Positions 1 through 7,798 of a stretch of DNA of 64,000 nucleotides are shown here, one piece after another. Each line of letters begins with the position of its first letter. The first letter of the stretch is position 1. The stretch covers positions 124,001 to 188,000 of the forward strand of contig NZ_JAEMXM010000002.1 of the NCBI RefSeq assembly GCF_016482785.1, in the 5' to 3' direction. Position numbers and translations under genes: made by a program. Below the pieces are notes generated by a model. It saw only the letters and a program-made list of their open reading frames with translations. It was not told where the DNA came from and did not search any database. The DNA comes from Paenibacillus alkalitolerans. Its GTDB lineage: Bacteria; Bacillota; Bacilli; Paenibacillales; YIM-B00363.

Positions 1-357
1 CAGCTCAAGAGAATATCGTTCGTTATCTTTGGTGCGGCTGCCCCGAATATCGAGTCCTGTTGCGGCGTTCGCGCGAATCGTTTTCCAGGGAAACAAGTAG
101 TCCTGTTGGAGCATGTAGCCGATTTTCGGATGCGGGCCTTTCACCCGCTCGCCGAAGACGGTCACATCGCCTTCGGAAGGTGCCAGCAACCCGGAAATCA
201 GCGAAAGTATCGTCGTTTTACCGCACCCGCTCGGACCGACCAATGAGACGAACTCGCCGGGATGCACGGCAAAATCAATATGTTTCACCGACAGCGCCGC
301 ACCTCGGTCATTCACGTAGGCGTGCGTTACCCGGTTAAAGCCAATCGCTTCAGCCAT
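1..357 (-). CDS. ABC transporter ATP-binding protein, NitT/TauT type (3' end outside window)
   Basis: The first 119 residues of an ABC ATPase read from an ATG at 357 and run off the left edge. The Walker A motif GPSGCGKTT lies near residues 42-50, followed by the Q-loop region (MLQQDYLFPW) typical of the nitrate/sulfonate/taurine/thiamine-precursor ATPases (SsuB, TauB, ThiZ). It energises uptake through a permease that must lie further left. It starts 34 bp after the stop of the interrupted substrate-binding lipoprotein gene (392-970 plus 22229-22675), so the two were one operon before the element inserted. The insertion would now separate it from the operon's original promoter. The family is clear; the substrate is not. 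Confidence 0.9.
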   Translation of the reverse strand, partial: MAEAIGFNRVTHAYVNDRGAALSVKHIDFAVHPGEFVSLVGPSGCGKTTILSLISGLLAPSEGDVTVFGERVKGPHPKIGYMLQQDYLFPWKTIRANAATGLDIRGSRTKDNERYSLEL

Positions 358-391
358 GCTTCTCCCTCCCTCATCTCGAATGAATCGCTGT

Positions 392-970
392 CTATTGTTT
401 CGCCTTCTCCGCAAAGCTGTTGTCAACCAAGACGGAATGCTCCACTCGCTCCTTCAACTCTCCAGCTTCTTCCATGACGTCTTGAAGGTTGTTCCATTCC
501 TCGTCGTCGACAATGCCGTCTGTTGCGTATGAGCCTTGCGACTTGTATCGTTCAATAACTCCCTTAATGATCTCGATATCCGTGTCCGGGAAAAATTGTT
601 TCACCGCGTCGGCAATCTTCGCCGTATCTTGCTCTTGCACCCACTGCTGCGCTTTGTAAAGTGCGTTTGTAAATTTCTGCACGGTTTCGCCGTTGTTGTC
701 GATGTAGCTTTTCTTTGCCATGAACACCGTGTACGGCAGACGGCCGCTTTCCACACCGAAGCTTGCGAGAACGCGGCCCTTGCCTTCCCGCTCGAATATC
801 GTCGCCTGCGGCTCGAACAGCTGTACGTAATCGCCCGTTCCGGAAGCGAACGCCGTCGCAATGTTTGCGAATTCCACGTTTTGGATCAATTCCATGTCTT
901 TATGCGGATCGATCCCCTTCTTCTTCATTGCGAATTCTCCCGCCATCTGCGGCATACCGCCTTTGCGCTG
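392..970 (-). pseudogene. Substrate-binding lipoprotein, C-terminal part, cut by the integrated element
   Basis: This is the 3' portion (192 residues) of an NMT1/SsuA-like periplasmic-binding-fold protein. The coding frame enters from element DNA at the 9-bp core (962-970); the frame stays open to 1018 but residues beyond the core are element-derived. The part starts Q-R-K-G-G-M and joins exactly in frame to the N-terminal part at 22238-22675, where the reading is F-L-G before the core. The rejoined protein is 338 residues, normal for this family. As it stands the fragment has no signal peptide or natural start and should be non-functional while the element is integrated. Confidence 0.9.
962..970. 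repeat. Left attachment core (attL side)
   Basis: TTTGCGCTG here is repeated at 22229-22237. On the minus strand it encodes Q-R-K of the interrupted lipoprotein. The bases on either side of the two copies differ, so identity is limited to 9 bp. Short cores are usual for large serine recombinases, which exchange around a central dinucleotide. The dinucleotide cannot be identified from one junction pair. Confidence 0.85.
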
Positions 971-1053
971 TCGTAAGTGTTGTTTAGTGTAACCTAGAGA
1001 CAAATAAAAAAAATGCAACCCAGATAGGATTGCACTATTGTAAATTGAATATA

Positions 1054-1254
1054 TTATTTCTTGGGAATATGTACTTTTCCAGTGGATAATTGCAATTGCA
1101 GTGCTTTGAATTGTATCCTGCGTTCTAGGGGTAACTTATTAAATACTTCTTGGGGATCATCTCCTAGTGGTTCAAGTGTATATTTATCGACAAAGGACAC
1201 TGATACTTTGTATTCTTTGCCGCTCCGTGTTTTCATTGTAGTCTCATTAACCAT
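1054..1254 (-). CDS. Small phage protein, paralogue of 17119-17340
   Basis: A 66-residue protein of unknown function, the last gene at the left end of the element. It shares most of its length with the gene at 17119-17340: both have SGKEY, then SFVDK, LEPLGDDP, a KLPLER block and QFKAL with a C-terminal TGKVH. I place the start at ATG 1254, preceded by a GGGCGGTG stretch; an open frame continues to 1374, but the paralogue has no matching extension. The protein is small, charged and without membrane segments. A DNA-binding or regulatory role is possible but nothing shows it. Confidence 0.7.
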   Translation of the reverse strand: MVNETTMKTRSGKEYKVSVSFVDKYTLEPLGDDPQEVFNKLPLERRIQFKALQLQLSTGKVHIPKK

Positions 1255-1405
1255 ATCAGCACCGCCCTCAATAGTAGGGTATGCGGGCGACTTGATAGGA
1301 CTACTTTTAAACACTAAAGAGTTTGAAGAATTTTTAAAAGAGCTTGTTAGACTCATTGTGTGGATGCATTCCACCTTTCATAAGAGTAGATTTGTTCTAT
1401 TCGAT

Positions 1406-1434
1406 CAAAAAGAGAGGGCTTCGTACTCCCTCTC
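1406..1434 (-). terminator. Rho-independent terminator, minus strand
   Basis: A perfect 7-bp stem (GAGAGGG/CCCTCTC, 1412-1418 and 1428-1434) is followed on the minus strand by five T. The gene to its right already has its own terminator at 1685-1719, so this one would end a transcript starting in the 1440-1685 gap, where I find no coding frame of note. That leaves room for a small RNA. Confidence 0.6.
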
Positions 1435-1684
1435 CTTCACAATTGCGATTATGTAAGAAAGAAATATGAAACCTGTATGTTTATTTATGTATGATACTTG
1501 CATCAACAAAATCAATCGTATATAATGTTCCAAGTGATAAATGATTTGTTTTATTATTTGATAAGCACCAACTCCGATAAAATGGAATAATATGTCAAGG
1601 GTAAAAAATTTTACTTGTCACACTCCTGACATTTCAGAATAACACGCTATGGATGATTTGTCCATAGTTTCTTTGCATTTGAAC

Positions 1685-1719
1685 AAAAAATCCCCACCAG
1701 CATATTTGCCAGTGGAGAT
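1685..1719 (-). terminator. Terminator after 1769-2257
   Basis: A 12-bp stem (1690-1701 with 1708-1719, three G-T pairs) with a 6-nt loop is followed on the minus strand by a run of six T. It lies 50 bp after the stop of the membrane-anchored gene. Confidence 0.8.
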
Positions 1720-1768
1720 TATCATTTAGTCAAAGTAAATCTAACCGATTAATTTTTCTCATTAGTTT

Positions 1769-2257
1769 CTATTTTGTCACAATATTGTATTTCTCAGAAT
1801 TATTTCCTGTAGAAATAATCAATTTATTATTACTATTTCGTTTTATCCCCTCTAACTTAACAACATAATGTTTTTCAATGTAGTATTCGCCAAATATATC
1901 TCCATTTTCCCTCGATGGATGACCATTATATAAAACCTTATCGTTCAAGATAACAACTAAGGGATCATTGCTATTAGTAATTCTACCGTATAGAAATAGT
2001 TCAAAGTTTTTTCCATACTGTGAAACATTTATTATCGGAGAGTCAGTATCGTCTAAATTTATCTCGTCCTCATAATACCCCGCCTTATCCACTATTACCC
2101 CTAATCCAGTTCCCCAGAAAAACGTATGAGGTTCGCCAAACTGTTTTTCGAAATAATATCTGATGTTATGGGGAACACCGAATACGAATGAAATCACGAT
2201 TGCCATTATTACAATGATACCTATTGTTGTTTTATTAAGATTTCCCATGTGTTCCAA
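1769..2257 (-). CDS. Membrane-anchored protein of unknown function (prophage accessory gene)
   Basis: About 162 residues with a single hydrophobic segment near residues 10-30 and a soluble C-terminal domain of about 125 residues that is rich in beta-forming residues, predicted to face outward. I prefer the TTG start at 2257, because an AAAGGACGG ribosome site lies just upstream; ATG 2248 is the alternative. It sits between the left end and the plus-strand surface gene 2360-2926, from which it diverges, and has its own terminator, so it looks like an independently expressed accessory gene. I do not recognise the family. A surface or superinfection-exclusion role is conceivable but only a guess. 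Confidence 0.7.
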   Translation of the reverse strand: MEHMGNLNKTTIGIIVIMAIVISFVFGVPHNIRYYFEKQFGEPHTFFWGTGLGVIVDKAGYYEDEINLDDTDSPIINVSQYGKNFELFLYGRITNSNDPLVVILNDKVLYNGHPSRENGDIFGEYYIEKHYVVKLEGIKRNSNNKLIISTGNNSEKYNIVTK

Positions 2258-2359
2258 GTCCGTCCTTTGCTCACTAGCAATTCTTCTTCCCATTTTAGCA
2301 GGAATATGGAATATTTTATAGAATTAATTGCAAGTCAAAATACACTTGGAGGGATACTA

Positions 2360-2926
2360 ATGATATTTCGATTAAAGAAACATATCCTATTATTATTAAC
2401 ATCTATTCTTCTATTACAACCTACATCTATCTTCGCAAACATTAGCAATGAAATCATCGTTAAAATTGATGGGAAAACGCAAACTTACGACCAGCCACCG
2501 ACGATTATTAACGGAAGCGTCATGGTGCCATTGCGAGGAATCTTCGAAGCGCTAGATTCAACGCTTACACTTGACGGAAAAGATATCGAAGCGAAACGCG
2601 GAGACATTGTCGTTAACCTAACGATTGGATCAGATACCGCTTTAGTTAACGGAAAGACCGTTAAGTTATCGCAAAAGTCTCAAGTGATTAACGGTAGAAC
2701 CCTCGTTCCTTTGCGTTTCGTTAGCGAGGCGCTTGGTGCGTCCGTAAATTACGACGGTTCAAAGAGGATTGTTACTGTGGAATCTTCGGAAAGCACGTCA
2801 GAAACGGAGGTTACTTTCGCAAACTGTGCCGCAGCGAGAGAAGCTGGTAAAGCTCCGTTACATAAAGGCGACCCTGGGTACAGCACAAAATTAGATCGTG
2901 ATGGTGATGGGATTGCCTGCGAATAG
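2360..2926 (+). CDS. Secreted protein: copper amine oxidase-like N-terminal domain plus Excalibur domain
   Basis: A 188-residue protein on the strand opposite to its phage neighbours. Residues 1-26 form a signal peptide ending near S-I-F-A-N. The middle has two repeats of the copper-amine-oxidase-N-like fold (PF07833), each with the mark VPLRG or VPLRF and a following F/VSEALGA, a domain Gram-positive bacteria use on exported proteins. The C-terminus is an Excalibur calcium-binding motif ending DRDGDGIACE with the paired Cys in FANCAAA and ACE. The start ATG follows TTGGAGGG by 7 bp. It is probably a surface protein expressed from the prophage. The lysis amidase at 3160-3900 carries the same kind of module at its C-terminus. 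Confidence 0.85.
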   Translation: MIFRLKKHILLLLTSILLLQPTSIFANISNEIIVKIDGKTQTYDQPPTIINGSVMVPLRGIFEALDSTLTLDGKDIEAKRGDIVVNLTIGSDTALVNGKTVKLSQKSQVINGRTLVPLRFVSEALGASVNYDGSKRIVTVESSESTSETEVTFANCAAAREAGKAPLHKGDPGYSTKLDRDGDGIACE

Positions 2927-2932
2927 ATAAAC

Positions 2933-2970
2933 ATATCCCCCACTAGCCTATTATGGTTAATGGGGGATAT
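2933..2970. terminator. Shared terminator between convergent genes
   Basis: A 10-bp stem (ATATCCCCCA at 2933-2942, TGGGGGATAT at 2961-2970) lies between the plus-strand gene ending at 2926 and the minus-strand gene ending at 2975. T-rich sequence follows on both strands, so it may serve both directions. Confidence 0.75.
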
Positions 2971-2974
2971 TATA

Positions 2975-3163
2975 TTATTGCTCTTTCTTAGGATTATCTC
3001 TTGCCGTGCTCTGTCCGAAATAAAACGAAACAACACTGATGATAACCGTCTGAATAAAATTGACCTCAAGTTTGCCCATCAAGGAAAGCACGATAAACAA
3101 TAAGATAATTGCTAATGCAGATAACTTCCTTGTTTCCAGAAGTGATGTTAACTTTTGAATCAT
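2975..3163 (-). CDS. Small membrane protein, possible holin of the lysis cassette
   Basis: 62 residues with a hydrophobic stretch near residues 15-30, a second, weaker one near 35-50, and a charged C-terminal tail (ARDNPKKEQ). The start ATG overlaps the amidase stop by 4 bp and is preceded by an AAGGGGATGGAGAA ribosome site lying in the amidase gene. Position directly after an XhlA-like gene and an amidase matches the holin slot of PBSX-type lysis cassettes. Holins are too divergent to name from sequence alone. Confidence 0.65.
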   Translation of the reverse strand: MIQKLTSLLETRKLSALAIILLFIVLSLMGKLEVNFIQTVIISVVSFYFGQSTARDNPKKEQ

Positions 3164-3900
3164 TTCTCCATCCCCTTATTAATAATCACATTTTTCCCAT
3201 CAAATCCAACAGTTGCCCCAAATTGCTCAGATACAAAACGAACTGGAACATAAGATGTGTTATTGATTAAGTAAGCATTCTCTGCTTTAACTCCATTGAC
3301 CTGTACGCCAATTTCCCGTTGAATCGACGGAAGTTCCTGTACCAAACAATCATTGTATTCTTTAACTACATCTTCCAACATTTGTTCATAGGAACGCCCA
3401 GATTGCTTTAAGCCATTTTGCGGATCAGTCTTTCGTTGAGGGTCAAGAATCATATGTCCGACAATATCTTTACTTGGATTCAAATTATATTTGTAACAAA
3501 TGTATGCCATAACCCATATGTAACGTTTATATGCTTCATTAGCATTGATATTATCTCCAAAACAATACTCGACCCCTGCTGCGATATCATTAGCGTCATC
3601 GCCATACATCTGATTGTCTAACGGTTTGTCATACCACACATGCCATGCTTTTTCTGGAGTCCCAGTAAGTAACGGAACACACTCAATTATCTGTTTATCG
3701 TCAACAAAAATGTGAGCAGATGCAGACATTTCATTCTTTGAACGCTTAAAATAATCTACGTTGTTTTTTGCTGTAGAATTTTTGTTTCCAGTGTCATGAG
3801 CAACAACAAAACCAACTTTAGACATCAAAATACCGGAACGTCTTTTACTTGGTTTAGTGATATAATCTGAAATAATTCTATATTTCATTTTAAATGTCAT
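3160..3900 (-). CDS. N-acetylmuramoyl-L-alanine amidase (phage endolysin)
   Basis: A 246-residue amidase_2-type (CwlA/XlyA-like) enzyme that cleaves the bond between MurNAc and the stem peptide. The zinc-ligand contexts are visible: VAHDTGN near residues 33-39, SASAHIFVDD near 59-68 and the later GHMILDPQRKTDP. Residues from about 195 form one copper-amine-oxidase-N-like repeat (SYVPVRFVSEQFGATVGFDG), here presumably the wall-binding part instead of the usual SH3 or LysM. Start and stop overlap the neighbours by 4 bp each (ATGA), giving a tightly coupled lysis cassette. Confidence 0.9.
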   Translation of the reverse strand: MTFKMKYRIISDYITKPSKRRSGILMSKVGFVVAHDTGNKNSTAKNNVDYFKRSKNEMSASAHIFVDDKQIIECVPLLTGTPEKAWHVWYDKPLDNQMYGDDANDIAAGVEYCFGDNINANEAYKRYIWVMAYICYKYNLNPSKDIVGHMILDPQRKTDPQNGLKQSGRSYEQMLEDVVKEYNDCLVQELPSIQREIGVQVNGVKAENAYLINNTSYVPVRFVSEQFGATVGFDGKNVIINKGMEK

Positions 3901-4277
3901 GGCATCACCTTCAGCAACTCGCCAACCTTAACACCAAAAGCAACACTCAGAGCAACTAAGAGTACGACCCAAAGTATTCTCCAATTCCCCTCCAACATTT
4001 TCTTAAACCATTGATCATTGTCCTGTGGTTGATTATTTTGTTGAGTATTAACTTTAAGAGCAGTAATATCTTCACCCATCTTCTCAAGTCGCTGATCCTG
4101 CTTGTCGAGTCTGTCGCTATGATTCTTAGTCAGAATTTTTAATTCGATTAAGTTTTCCTTCATGGCTGTGATTGTTTCCGTAATTAGTCTGCGCTGTTCT
4201 TTTTGTTCAGCTTTTAATTCGTTGATTTCCTCTTTAAAATTTTGTTCGAGCCGATCTATTCTGTCAAAATCACTCAT
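3897..4277 (-). CDS. XhlA-like lysis membrane protein
   Basis: 126 residues: a long coiled-coil from about residue 5 to 75 with heptad-spaced hydrophobics, a Q/N-rich linker, and one C-terminal membrane helix (WVVLLVALSVAFGVKVGELL). This is the layout of the XhlA family, which works with a holin and amidase in PBSX-type lysis. The start ATG follows AAAGGGG by 6 bp; an open frame extends to 4313 but lacks a ribosome site. It is translationally coupled to the amidase through an ATGA overlap. Confidence 0.8.
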   Translation of the reverse strand: MSDFDRIDRLEQNFKEEINELKAEQKEQRRLITETITAMKENLIELKILTKNHSDRLDKQDQRLEKMGEDITALKVNTQQNNQPQDNDQWFKKMLEGNWRILWVVLLVALSVAFGVKVGELLKVMP

Positions 4278-4363
4278 AATTTTCCCCTTTCCAACAACAA
4301 AAAGAGGTAGCATTTCTGCTACCCCATTGATTTTTCATATAAAACTATCGAACTTCGTTAGCG

Positions 4364-5215
4364 TTAGAATTCTTTCTTAATCGTGAGAATACCATCGACG
4401 TGACATTTCATATCCAAATCGCTAGAGTATCTGTTGAAAATGTTATACGAATATTCCTCAGGTGCCATCTTCTCCAATACACCTTTAGGCGCTTTTAAGT
4501 CGAGGTAATAGCTGACTCTGTTGAAATGCGTCGTTTCAACTTTTATCGGTTCGCTGATGTTGATTTCAACCGGCACTTCTCCAAAATGCTGACTCAGTTT
4601 TTCTTGGGAGTACTTTTGAAATCTTGGAATAAAATCTTCAGGGACGGTACTCGTCACCATGTTCCCCGAAACATCCATATAATAAAAAGGCGTAACACTA
4701 ATTTCGTATCTAATCAGCCCTAACGGATCATTGCTGAAATCCTCTATTTCAATGCTGTTAGAAGCCATTTTATATTTCACTCTTTCTTTGATAAGCTCTG
4801 AGGTTTCTGTGATTTCTTTTGTCGTTGCTTTTATCAAGAGCTGTTGAGTTGCGATGTCATTCACAGACTCCTGAATGACCTTTTTAATGCGCTTTAACGT
4901 CTCATAAGTCTGCCTGTCTCCGAATTGATTAATAAGCTTTAAATCGATGTTGTTTACTTTTCCGTCTACTTGAGCAATCTTTTCGTCTAGTTTGCCTAGA
5001 AGTCGCTCAATATTTGTTTTCGTGTCATCTGTTTTAAGTGCCTCTTTTAAGGAGATGTAAATAGCGACTAAGGCCAAAGCTATAGAAACAGCAGTGGCAG
5101 CATAAGAAAGAAGCGATAATATCTCGTCATCATCAAAAATAAAAAAACCAAAAGTGTAAACTAATGTGAACAGAAGCCAGTACCAGTCTTTATTTTCCCA
5201 ATTATATTTTTTCAT
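4364..5215 (-). CDS. Membrane protein of unknown function with coiled coil
   Basis: 283 residues. Two hydrophobic segments lie near residues 11-27 and 34-55, followed by a coiled-coil region (about 60-150) and a soluble C-terminal domain. It lies between the tail-fibre esterase and the lysis cassette, where phages often carry lysogenic-conversion or exclusion genes. I do not recognise a family. The two-helix, coiled-coil and globular-domain arrangement resembles membrane-anchored exclusion proteins only in outline. Confidence 0.7.
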   Translation of the reverse strand: MKKYNWENKDWYWLLFTLVYTFGFFIFDDDEILSLLSYAATAVSIALALVAIYISLKEALKTDDTKTNIERLLGKLDEKIAQVDGKVNNIDLKLINQFGDRQTYETLKRIKKVIQESVNDIATQQLLIKATTKEITETSELIKERVKYKMASNSIEIEDFSNDPLGLIRYEISVTPFYYMDVSGNMVTSTVPEDFIPRFQKYSQEKLSQHFGEVPVEINISEPIKVETTHFNRVSYYLDLKAPKGVLEKMAPEEYSYNIFNRYSSDLDMKCHVDGILTIKKEF

Positions 5216-5294
5216 CGTAGTAATCCTCCCTCAGAAAGATAACTACGACAACAACTGATAAATTCCTCTAAATCCTTGGGTGAGGAATTTTAGA

Positions 5295-6446
5295 TTACGC
5301 TAATCCCATCTTAGTCAAATTGTATAATCCAACCTGCCCCCAATAAGCCGAACCTGTGCCGTTTCCTACCGAGAAGCGTGTCACTATAGCAGTCGTCCCT
5401 GACGGAACAGTAACTTCATGGTAGAATCGACCGTTATCCACTTTCACTTCCCAATCCTTCAACGGTGTCAATCCGGGAGTCCCACCGGTAAATGCCACAC
5501 CCGCGCCATAAATCACATCAACATCATTTGTCATCTCCGCTATAAACTTTCCGCAGAAAGCAATCTTATCGCCTACAGCAAACTTATTGGTGTCACTAAT
5601 CGTTTGTTCGAGATATCGATTGCCGCTGGCGTTTGAGGTTGCCGTCATCTTTGCAGCTTTCCCGACGATATTTGCGTTGTCTACAAGCGATGTTGTGACG
5701 CTTGAACTTCCGTAGGATATCCAGCTATCAGGCACGCCGTTTGAATCGCCATCCGTTATAAACAGACCGTTAGCAAGCATGTTATGAGGGTCATTATTCC
5801 AATCAGGAAGTAACGTTTCAGCATACGGAAGAAATGGCGAAATCTTTTCGAATGCATATTCAGCCATCACTTTTGATCCAACTGATGTTGGGTGGAGGTT
5901 GTCTCCTGCGTATCCTGCCTTGAAATTACCGTTTGCCGGATCGACAAGCACCGAATGAAAATCAAGCAGAATGAGTTTATAGCGATATGCCAAATCTTTT
6001 ATTGCCGTGTTCGTTTGAACCAGCAATGTATCTTTAAGCGTGTCACCTCTTGGAGGCATCGTTCCGATGATGGGTGTAATGTTTGCCGCAAGCAACATCT
6101 TTATCATTGCTTCAAGATTTCCAATAGTTGTTGATGTGACCACATCACCGCCTACATCATTTGTTCCGCCAAGAATAACACACATGTCAGGCTTATGGGC
6201 AATTACATCCGTTTGCAACCGAGATAACATCATTGCTGTTGTATTTCCGCTGATACCAGAATTTCGCACATAGCGTAACCTTCCGTTGGATCGAGCGATT
6301 AACTGCATAAACCACGAACTGTCGCCAAATGAATTATTCGGCAAATCTGTATCGGCTTGCGTAATAGAGTCACCAAGTCCGATAACTTTACATCCAGTTA
6401 CGGGTTTTAATTTGGCAGCTAATGCCCTAGCAACTAAATCCGCCAT
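5295..6446 (-). CDS. Tail-associated SGNH/GDSL-type esterase
   Basis: 383 residues. The N-terminal hydrolase shows all SGNH blocks: GLGDSITQ with Ser27, the Gly of SGISGNT, the Asn of ILGGTNDVGG and the catalytic D-x-x-H region in GDNLHPTSVG. It likely removes acetyl or other ester groups from cell-surface glycan. Residues from about 215 form a beta-rich C-terminal domain resembling carbohydrate-binding modules. Its start lies directly after the stop of 6447-6869, and it belongs to the receptor-binding module at the distal end of the tail genes. Confidence 0.85.
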   Translation of the reverse strand: MADLVARALAAKLKPVTGCKVIGLGDSITQADTDLPNNSFGDSSWFMQLIARSNGRLRYVRNSGISGNTTAMMLSRLQTDVIAHKPDMCVILGGTNDVGGDVVTSTTIGNLEAMIKMLLAANITPIIGTMPPRGDTLKDTLLVQTNTAIKDLAYRYKLILLDFHSVLVDPANGNFKAGYAGDNLHPTSVGSKVMAEYAFEKISPFLPYAETLLPDWNNDPHNMLANGLFITDGDSNGVPDSWISYGSSSVTTSLVDNANIVGKAAKMTATSNASGNRYLEQTISDTNKFAVGDKIAFCGKFIAEMTNDVDVIYGAGVAFTGGTPGLTPLKDWEVKVDNGRFYHEVTVPSGTTAIVTRFSVGNGTGSAYWGQVGLYNLTKMGLA

Positions 6447-6869
6447 CTAGGCCACCGCCTTGCCTTTGACTGTCACCGTACCGCCAGCAACGGCGGAAAC
6501 CCTCGCCCGGAACCACAATCCCGCAAGTCCGTCAATTTGCCACACTTCGCCGTTGTTGGCTGTTTGCGAAGCCATTGAAAGGTCAGACAGCTTAACCCCT
6601 TGAATGGGCGAATACGTGCCGTTCTCCGCATTGGATACTTCGAAGACGATTGTTTTTGATGTGGACGTTCCCGAAATCTCCGTGATTTTAAACGTGTCCG
6701 CGCCGCCCATATAGACTGCTGTACCGTTTCCGGCAGCGGTGACAGCGTTTTGAAGCGTAACTTCTTCTGCAACATTTCTGCCCGTTAGCATCATATTGGG
6801 CACAAGTTTGCCTGTTTCTTGATCTCTTGTAAATAACATTGGATGATTTGGTAATAATTCATCAGCCAT
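6447..6869 (-). CDS. Phage tail-fibre accessory protein
   Basis: 140 residues, low in charge, rich in Gly, Thr, Val and Ala, and beta-rich, like small phage fibre or spike proteins. It starts at ATG 6869 after an AGGAGATG-type site, and its stop abuts the start of the esterase gene. A terminator lies upstream (6897-6930), so this pair may form its own transcription unit. No enzymatic motif is visible. Confidence 0.6.
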   Translation of the reverse strand: MADELLPNHPMLFTRDQETGKLVPNMMLTGRNVAEEVTLQNAVTAAGNGTAVYMGGADTFKITEISGTSTSKTIVFEVSNAENGTYSPIQGVKLSDLSMASQTANNGEVWQIDGLAGLWFRARVSAVAGGTVTVKGKAVA

Positions 6870-6896
6870 TTTTTACATCTCCTTATTTTTATTAAT

Positions 6897-6930
6897 ATAA
6901 AAAAGAGCACCAATTAATTTGAGTGCTCTT
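6897..6930 (-). terminator. Terminator after the tail-fibre gene
   Basis: A perfect 8-bp stem (AAGAGCAC at 6903-6910, GTGCTCTT at 6923-6930) is followed on the minus strand by six T. It ends the transcript of the 7019-8913 tail block. Confidence 0.85.
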
Positions 6931-6950
6931 ATGACGCTATGTATGGTTCA

Positions 6951-7022
6951 TCAGTAATCAACCTGTGCTTTCGTTGCCTAACCTTTGTCGTAGTAATGCT
7001 TGATTCGCTTCAAATCGCTCAT
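6951..7022 (-). pseudogene. XkdX-like small tail protein, interrupted by stop codons
   Basis: An ATG at 7022 overlaps the stop of the fibre gene (ATGA). It reads MSDLKRIKHYYDKG, then TAG, then ATKAQVDY, then TGA. The pattern of a short basic stretch, K-x-Y-Y-D-x-G, and a T-K-x-Q/D-V continuation is that of XkdX, the short (about 45-50 residues) protein coded next to fibre genes in PBSX-like phages. The amber codon stands where family members usually have Leu, suggesting TTG to TAG, and the rest is gone. Too short for automatic calling. Confidence 0.55.
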
Positions 7023-7474
7023 TGTAAGATAAAAGCCCCCGTACCTGAATTTGCCGAAGCACTGTATCGAAGAGTATAAATTGTGTCTAACCTAAAATCC
7101 CAACTACTTAGATCATCACCGTTTTGCTTTTTGATAGGCTTTGCACCTAAACCATTTACGTTCAATGTCGATGCTCCAGTGTTTGTAGCATTGGGTTTAA
7201 TTACAACACCCATTCCATCAACGTAAGATGTGGGTGCGGGGTTAAGTGTAATCGCATATATATTAGATGAGCCGGTAGTGACTGCGTATCCGGGATGACG
7301 GACGTAATCGGCGATGTGGTTGTTCAAGTTGGTTTGAGCCGCAGCAGCGGCATCCGCATTCGTTTTCAGTTGCCCGTCGATGATGTCCATATTTGAATTC
7401 ATTACATTTATATCTGCTGTATCTGTGGCTCTTGTGGGCTTAGTAAGATTATAGTTTGTCGTAAAATTAGCCAT
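7019..7474 (-). CDS. Phage tail fibre protein
   Basis: 151 residues. It starts MANFTTNYNLTKP, an opening common in Firmicute phage fibre proteins, followed by a short Ala-rich helical linker (DAAAAAQTNLNNHI, about residues 42-55) and a beta-rich tip (LNVNGLGAKPIKK). It probably forms a short trimeric fibre fixed to the baseplate wedge. It overlaps the upstream 105-residue gene by 8 bp and the xkdX remnant by 4 bp. Confidence 0.8.
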   Translation of the reverse strand: MANFTTNYNLTKPTRATDTADINVMNSNMDIIDGQLKTNADAAAAAQTNLNNHIADYVRHPGYAVTTGSSNIYAITLNPAPTSYVDGMGVVIKPNATNTGASTLNVNGLGAKPIKKQNGDDLSSWDFRLDTIYTLRYSASANSGTGAFILQ

Positions 7475-7784
7475 TTGTTATATCATCTCTTTCTTGTAGC
7501 ACAATATTATACAATCTATCATCCGAGGAATTATACAACTCAACGATTTTTCGAAAAACCTTTTTTCTCAGTTCACCTTCTGCCAAGGGAACTGGAAACA
7601 AGTCACCAAACTTTTTATTATACAAATTTTCACCCATGATTGCTGTCGTGCGAATTGTTGATAGAACCTGCGTTGTACAATTAGAGATAAGTTCTTCAAT
7701 CGAAGATTCAAATAGTGTCATTACATCCTCTTGTGTAAATTTGCTTTGTACAATCTCTTTAAATTTATCGTCATACAGAGACAC
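7467..7784 (-). CDS. Small tail-region protein of unknown function
   Basis: 105 residues, mostly alpha-helical and charged, between the YmfQ-like gene and the fibre gene. It overlaps the fibre gene by 8 bp and so is translated in the same unit. I do not recognise a family; position suggests an accessory baseplate or fibre-attachment factor. Confidence 0.65.
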   Translation of the reverse strand: MSLYDDKFKEIVQSKFTQEDVMTLFESSIEELISNCTTQVLSTIRTTAIMGENLYNKKFGDLFPVPLAEGELRKKVFRKIVELYNSSDDRLYNIVLQERDDITNG

Positions 7785-7798
7785 TTATAACACCACCC

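Noticed and set aside
3897-4277. Haemolysin / virulence factor (a common name for XhlA proteins)
   Set aside because: Coiled coil plus one membrane helix next to an amidase points to phage lysis.
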